A stretch of DNA of 37,587 nt. Source: Actinomycetota bacterium (GTDB taxonomy: Bacteria; Actinomycetota; JAUVYG01). Below the pieces are notes generated by a model. The model saw only the letters and a program-made list of their open reading frames with translations. It ran no database searches and was not told where the DNA came from. The number at the start of each line of letters is the position of its first letter. Position 1 is the first letter of the stretch. The stretch is taken from the NCBI GenBank assembly GCA_030603185.1, contig JAUVYG010000009.1, forward strand, positions 1 through 37,587. Direction: 5' to 3'. Shown in pieces: positions 35,384 to 37,587 of the stretch. Made by a program: the position numbers and the translations under genes.

Positions 35384-35388
35384 CAGTT
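35364..35388. repeat. CAACAGTT direct repeats over the HTH promoter
   Basis: CAACAGTT occurs at 35364-35371 and 35381-35388, 17 bp apart, overlapping the -35 and spacer of the candidate promoter. The arrangement fits an operator for a dimeric or cooperative regulator, perhaps the small HTH protein itself. Confidence 0.5.
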
Positions 35389-35495
35389 GATGTCTCTTTC
35401 TCTCAGGTATTAACTTATCGGGTCATTAATCCTAATACTTGACAATAATTAGCCCTTCCACAGCTCAGCAGCTATAGAACACCTGTACGCTTAAG

Positions 35496-36899
35496 CTACT
35501 TAGGGGCCGGCAGCACCTCCTTCCAAGACCTAATCGATGCCTTTGGTCGAATGCCCGTTCGTGAAATTTCCAATGCATCAGAGGGTCGTAGTCCTCGGTC
35601 GAAAGAAACACGATGGTCCGGCCCACCTAGCCGAATGGCCCCTCCCGATACGATCATCGAATGAATATTCAGTACAGGAATAGCGGATCCGACCAATGCG
35701 GGCACAACCCCACTTCTTGTGCTTCCAACGGAAAATACGTCTGCGGTAAGTACTGCATCCGTGGTTGCGGCGACTATCTTAACGGAGCCCCCAATGATCA
35801 GTGGATATCTCTTGGATGAGGGTGCAACTACCCCGGATACACCACCTGTGACCACTCCGGCGGCCAGATAGGTTAGGTGCCCGCAAGGACTAGAGCAGTC
35901 AGGACCCCCGGCCGCGACCACGACCCAACCGTCAGGAATCGCACCATCGACAGTCACATCCCCGACAACGGCCAACACACCATCCCTCGGGGGTTCTGAC
36001 CATCGGTCGAGCAGCAAATCCATGTCGGATCCGCACCCCATACCATCAACGGAAACATGCATCCTGCCATCACTATCGGAGCAAACTTCCGCACTCATTC
36101 TCGCGGCTTCCTCATGGGTCTCAAGCCCTTGGATCATAAACATCTCTTCATCACTCATAAGCTCTTCGCCCTGAACTGTCGAAGGGACTAGCTCAGGAAA
36201 TACTCCGCTGTTCTGATCGTGGAATCCAGCAACCACCGCATCACCCGCAAGAGATGACCACGGGTCCATGCTGATAGGAAGATGTGACCAGATGTCGCCG
36301 GATACAGTGCTGTCCCACAAGGAGAGCTCTCTGTCATGACCCACCCAGACCGCAGGTGATGCACCGCTAACAGTGAGATCTGTGGATACTAGGGTTGCCG
36401 GAACTTCCGTGCGATCGGATGGGTCCAGCGCCACTAGAGCCGTACCGGATACGTCCCCGCCAGGAAGACGATTCCCGGAAACTCGGATCATTACTGATGA
36501 CTGAATCGTTCTTCTAGCCCGGATCCTGCCGTCGGAGCCCTCGACCACCAAGGAGACCCTACGCTCCCATGGCTTACTTGTGCGCTGAACGATGACTTTG
36601 GCCCCATCTAACTCTCTGAAGTGCCCGGAGCCAAGCGCCTCGTCAATAGACTCACCGCTCGGCGCTGTCGTCATCCTTATCCCCCACCCCCGATTCACAT
36701 GTGGTGTAGCAAGCATCCAGGCCACCCTCTCCAGTGTTGCCTCTGCTTGAATGATCGTGCTTTCAGCCAGCAAATAGGCTCTGCTAGTAATGTTTTCGGA
36801 CAGGACGCTTGAGATAAAAGCGAAGCCGATTAGCCCGGTGATCGTAGAGATGAATACCGCATGAACGAGAAAAACGCCCGACTCACTAGTTCGGTTCAT
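35496..36899 (-). CDS. Pilus-associated membrane-anchored protein of unknown function
   Basis: Protein of 467 residues that I cannot name. An N-terminal hydrophobic helix (about 8-32, VFLVHAVFISTITGLIGFAFI) follows a short basic-free start with ESG before it, reminiscent of PilX/pseudopilin-like N termini, but no clear prepilin FxxxE motif follows. The following stretch to about 130 resembles the helical stalk seen in such proteins. The rest is Gly/Val/Ser-rich, beta-type, with repeated GDV, GGSVKI and SGxV turns that suggest a beta-helix or adhesin-like fold and a pair of close Cys (CSSPC). ATG at 36899 overlaps the prepilin stop as ATGA, so the two are coupled and probably assembled together. 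Confidence 0.7.
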   Translation of the reverse strand: MNRTSESGVFLVHAVFISTITGLIGFAFISSVLSENITSRAYLLAESTIIQAEATLERVAWMLATPHVNRGWGIRMTTAPSGESIDEALGSGHFRELDGAKVIVQRTSKPWERRVSLVVEGSDGRIRARRTIQSSVMIRVSGNRLPGGDVSGTALVALDPSDRTEVPATLVSTDLTVSGASPAVWVGHDRELSLWDSTVSGDIWSHLPISMDPWSSLAGDAVVAGFHDQNSGVFPELVPSTVQGEELMSDEEMFMIQGLETHEEAARMSAEVCSDSDGRMHVSVDGMGCGSDMDLLLDRWSEPPRDGVLAVVGDVTVDGAIPDGWVVVAAGGPDCSSPCGHLTYLAAGVVTGGVSGVVAPSSKRYPLIIGGSVKIVAATTDAVLTADVFSVGSTRSGVVPALVGSAIPVLNIHSMIVSGGAIRLGGPDHRVSFDRGLRPSDALEISRTGIRPKASIRSWKEVLPAPK

Positions 36900-37369
36900 T
36901 TGACGACGACCCGGCCCTTAACGGCTTGAATCACCAAGCGCGACTCATCCCCTGCCCTATTACCTAGGGACAATGTGCCCCCGGTGATCCAACCGCTGGG
37001 CTTGAACAGGATGCTGATCTGATCATTTCGAACCCTGAAGGTAGTCTTCGGGCTTGGCATCATCTCGATCCCGCGCACTGCGGCGGAGGTGCCCGGTAAT
37101 GCATCATTTTCCATCGAATAGCTAATAGCCCCTGAGCCACCGTCAAGCTCTAAACGCCGATCTTGCTGGTCAGCGAAGGTGAGAGCTTGGGCCCGCAGTA
37201 CTGTTGACTGAATCCCTTTGATCTCAGTGTCGAGGGCTATTCGATCGATAACCCTGAGAAACTGTGGAACACCAAGAGAAAGTAGCAATCCTGCAATTGA
37301 GCAGACGGTGACAAGCTCAATGAGACTGAAACCTAGATCGCACTTGAGATCAAATAGTCGATCAGACAT
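36896..37369 (-). CDS. Prepilin-like protein, GspH/FimT type
   Basis: Minor pilin or pseudopilin of 157 residues. The leader ends in LG, followed by FSLIELVTVCSIAGLLLSLGVP: the cleavage Gly, Phe+1 and Glu+5 of type IV prepilins are all present. The C-terminal domain is beta-rich with RLVIQAVKGRVVVK at the end, as in GspH/FimT proteins. The leader is 13 residues with acidic and basic residues. ATG at 37369 with GGGGTGAG about 5 nt upstream. The leader peptidase gene is not in this window. Confidence 0.88.
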   Translation of the reverse strand: MSDRLFDLKCDLGFSLIELVTVCSIAGLLLSLGVPQFLRVIDRIALDTEIKGIQSTVLRAQALTFADQQDRRLELDGGSGAISYSMENDALPGTSAAVRGIEMMPSPKTTFRVRNDQISILFKPSGWITGGTLSLGNRAGDESRLVIQAVKGRVVVK

Positions 37370-37491
37370 TATCGCTCACCCCAATAGATTTCGATTCCTG
37401 CAGCACCCAAGAACGGGTATTGCGGATACTAGGGGGCGGGGTGGTGCGAGTCCATCGAAATGCGTGAACCCTCTTTGGTTCGGAACAAGGG

Positions 37492-37587
37492 TCAACCGCC
37501 CTGTGGTTCCACCTCGAGATTTTCGAGTAAGCCCCTGGCCTGATGATTGGTCTCATCTATTTCGAGGGCCCGAGTGGCGCTCTCGAT
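37492..37587 (-). CDS. C-terminal fragment of a probable TPR protein (gene continues past the right edge)
   Basis: The minus-strand frame open at the window edge ends at a TGA at 37492. Its last 31 residues read ALEIDETNHQARGLLENL near the end, the spacing of a tetratricopeptide helix pair. Only this tail is visible, so function is unknown; TPR proteins of the PilF kind occur with pilus genes. The 122 bases between it and the prepilin gene hold only the prepilin ribosome binding site. Confidence 0.5.
   Translation of the reverse strand: MESATRALEIDETNHQARGLLENLEVEPQGG

Noticed and set aside
35449-35480. TTGACA on the plus strand, a perfect -35 hexamer
   Set aside because: The nearest TATAGA lies 28 bp downstream and there is no plus-strand gene after it.
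37362-37556. A 64-codon minus-strand ORF before the prepilin
   Set aside because: Its product is Arg/Pro/Trp-rich without a motif, and it overlaps the tail of a frame whose translation looks like a TPR repeat; the TPR frame is more convincing.

Overview
The window reads as chromosome from a member of the Actinobacteria outside the Streptomyces/Mycobacterium core. The core block uppS-cdsA-dxr-rseP-ispG-proS downstream of rpsB-tsf-pyrH-frr, with a WhiG-type sigma factor, xerC and dprA beside rpsB, follows the actinobacterial order. Type IV pilus genes (pilM/N/O) and an aroK-aroB fusion point to a deep-branching, environmental lineage; the exact class cannot be fixed from sequence alone. GTG and TTG starts are frequent, genes are packed with 4-nt overlaps, and no gap between genes exceeds about 220 bases. 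I saw no rRNA, tRNA, CRISPR array or insertion sequence.

Layout. (1) 1-3294, plus strand: a signalling cassette made of a membrane histidine kinase (cut by the left edge), a single-domain response regulator and a REC-GGDEF diguanylate cyclase. (2) 3291-6526, minus: an accessory trio downstream of proS, comprising an ATP-grasp-like protein, a very divergent RtcB-like protein and a family 2 glycosyltransferase. (3) 6513-16066, minus: translation, isoprenoid and envelope genes proS, ispG, rseP, dxr, cdsA, uppS, frr, pyrH, tsf and rpsB. (4) 16238-20487, minus: whiG-like sigma factor, xerC, dprA and comM. (5) 20666-21280, plus: a lone single-pass membrane protein. (6) 21266-27682, minus: an envelope or polar-lipid cluster with a WecG/TagA glycosyltransferase, a CDP-alcohol phosphatidyltransferase, a glycerol-1-phosphate dehydrogenase-like enzyme, a large secreted SpoIID-domain protein and a cytidylyltransferase-like nucleotidyltransferase. 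(7) 27687-32007, minus: M24 peptidase, aroQ, aroKB fusion and aroC. (8) 32097-37587, minus: type IV pilus genes (PilP-position protein, pilO, pilN, pilM), a small HTH regulator, a large pilus-associated protein, a GspH/FimT-like prepilin and the tail of a probable TPR protein.

How they work together. Regions 3, 4 and 7 are housekeeping. The pilus genes plus comM and dprA would fit natural transformation. Region 6 contains the three enzyme types needed to make sn-glycerol 1-phosphate, activate it with CTP and transfer it through a CDP-alcohol enzyme, next to a glycosyltransferase and a secreted wall-type protein. Region 2 is the best candidate for an undescribed system: the RtcB-like protein is far from canonical RNA ligases but appears to keep most catalytic Cys/His positions, and it is directly followed by an ATP-grasp-like gene whose motifs look permuted. 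Function assignments there are inference from motif reading, not database results.
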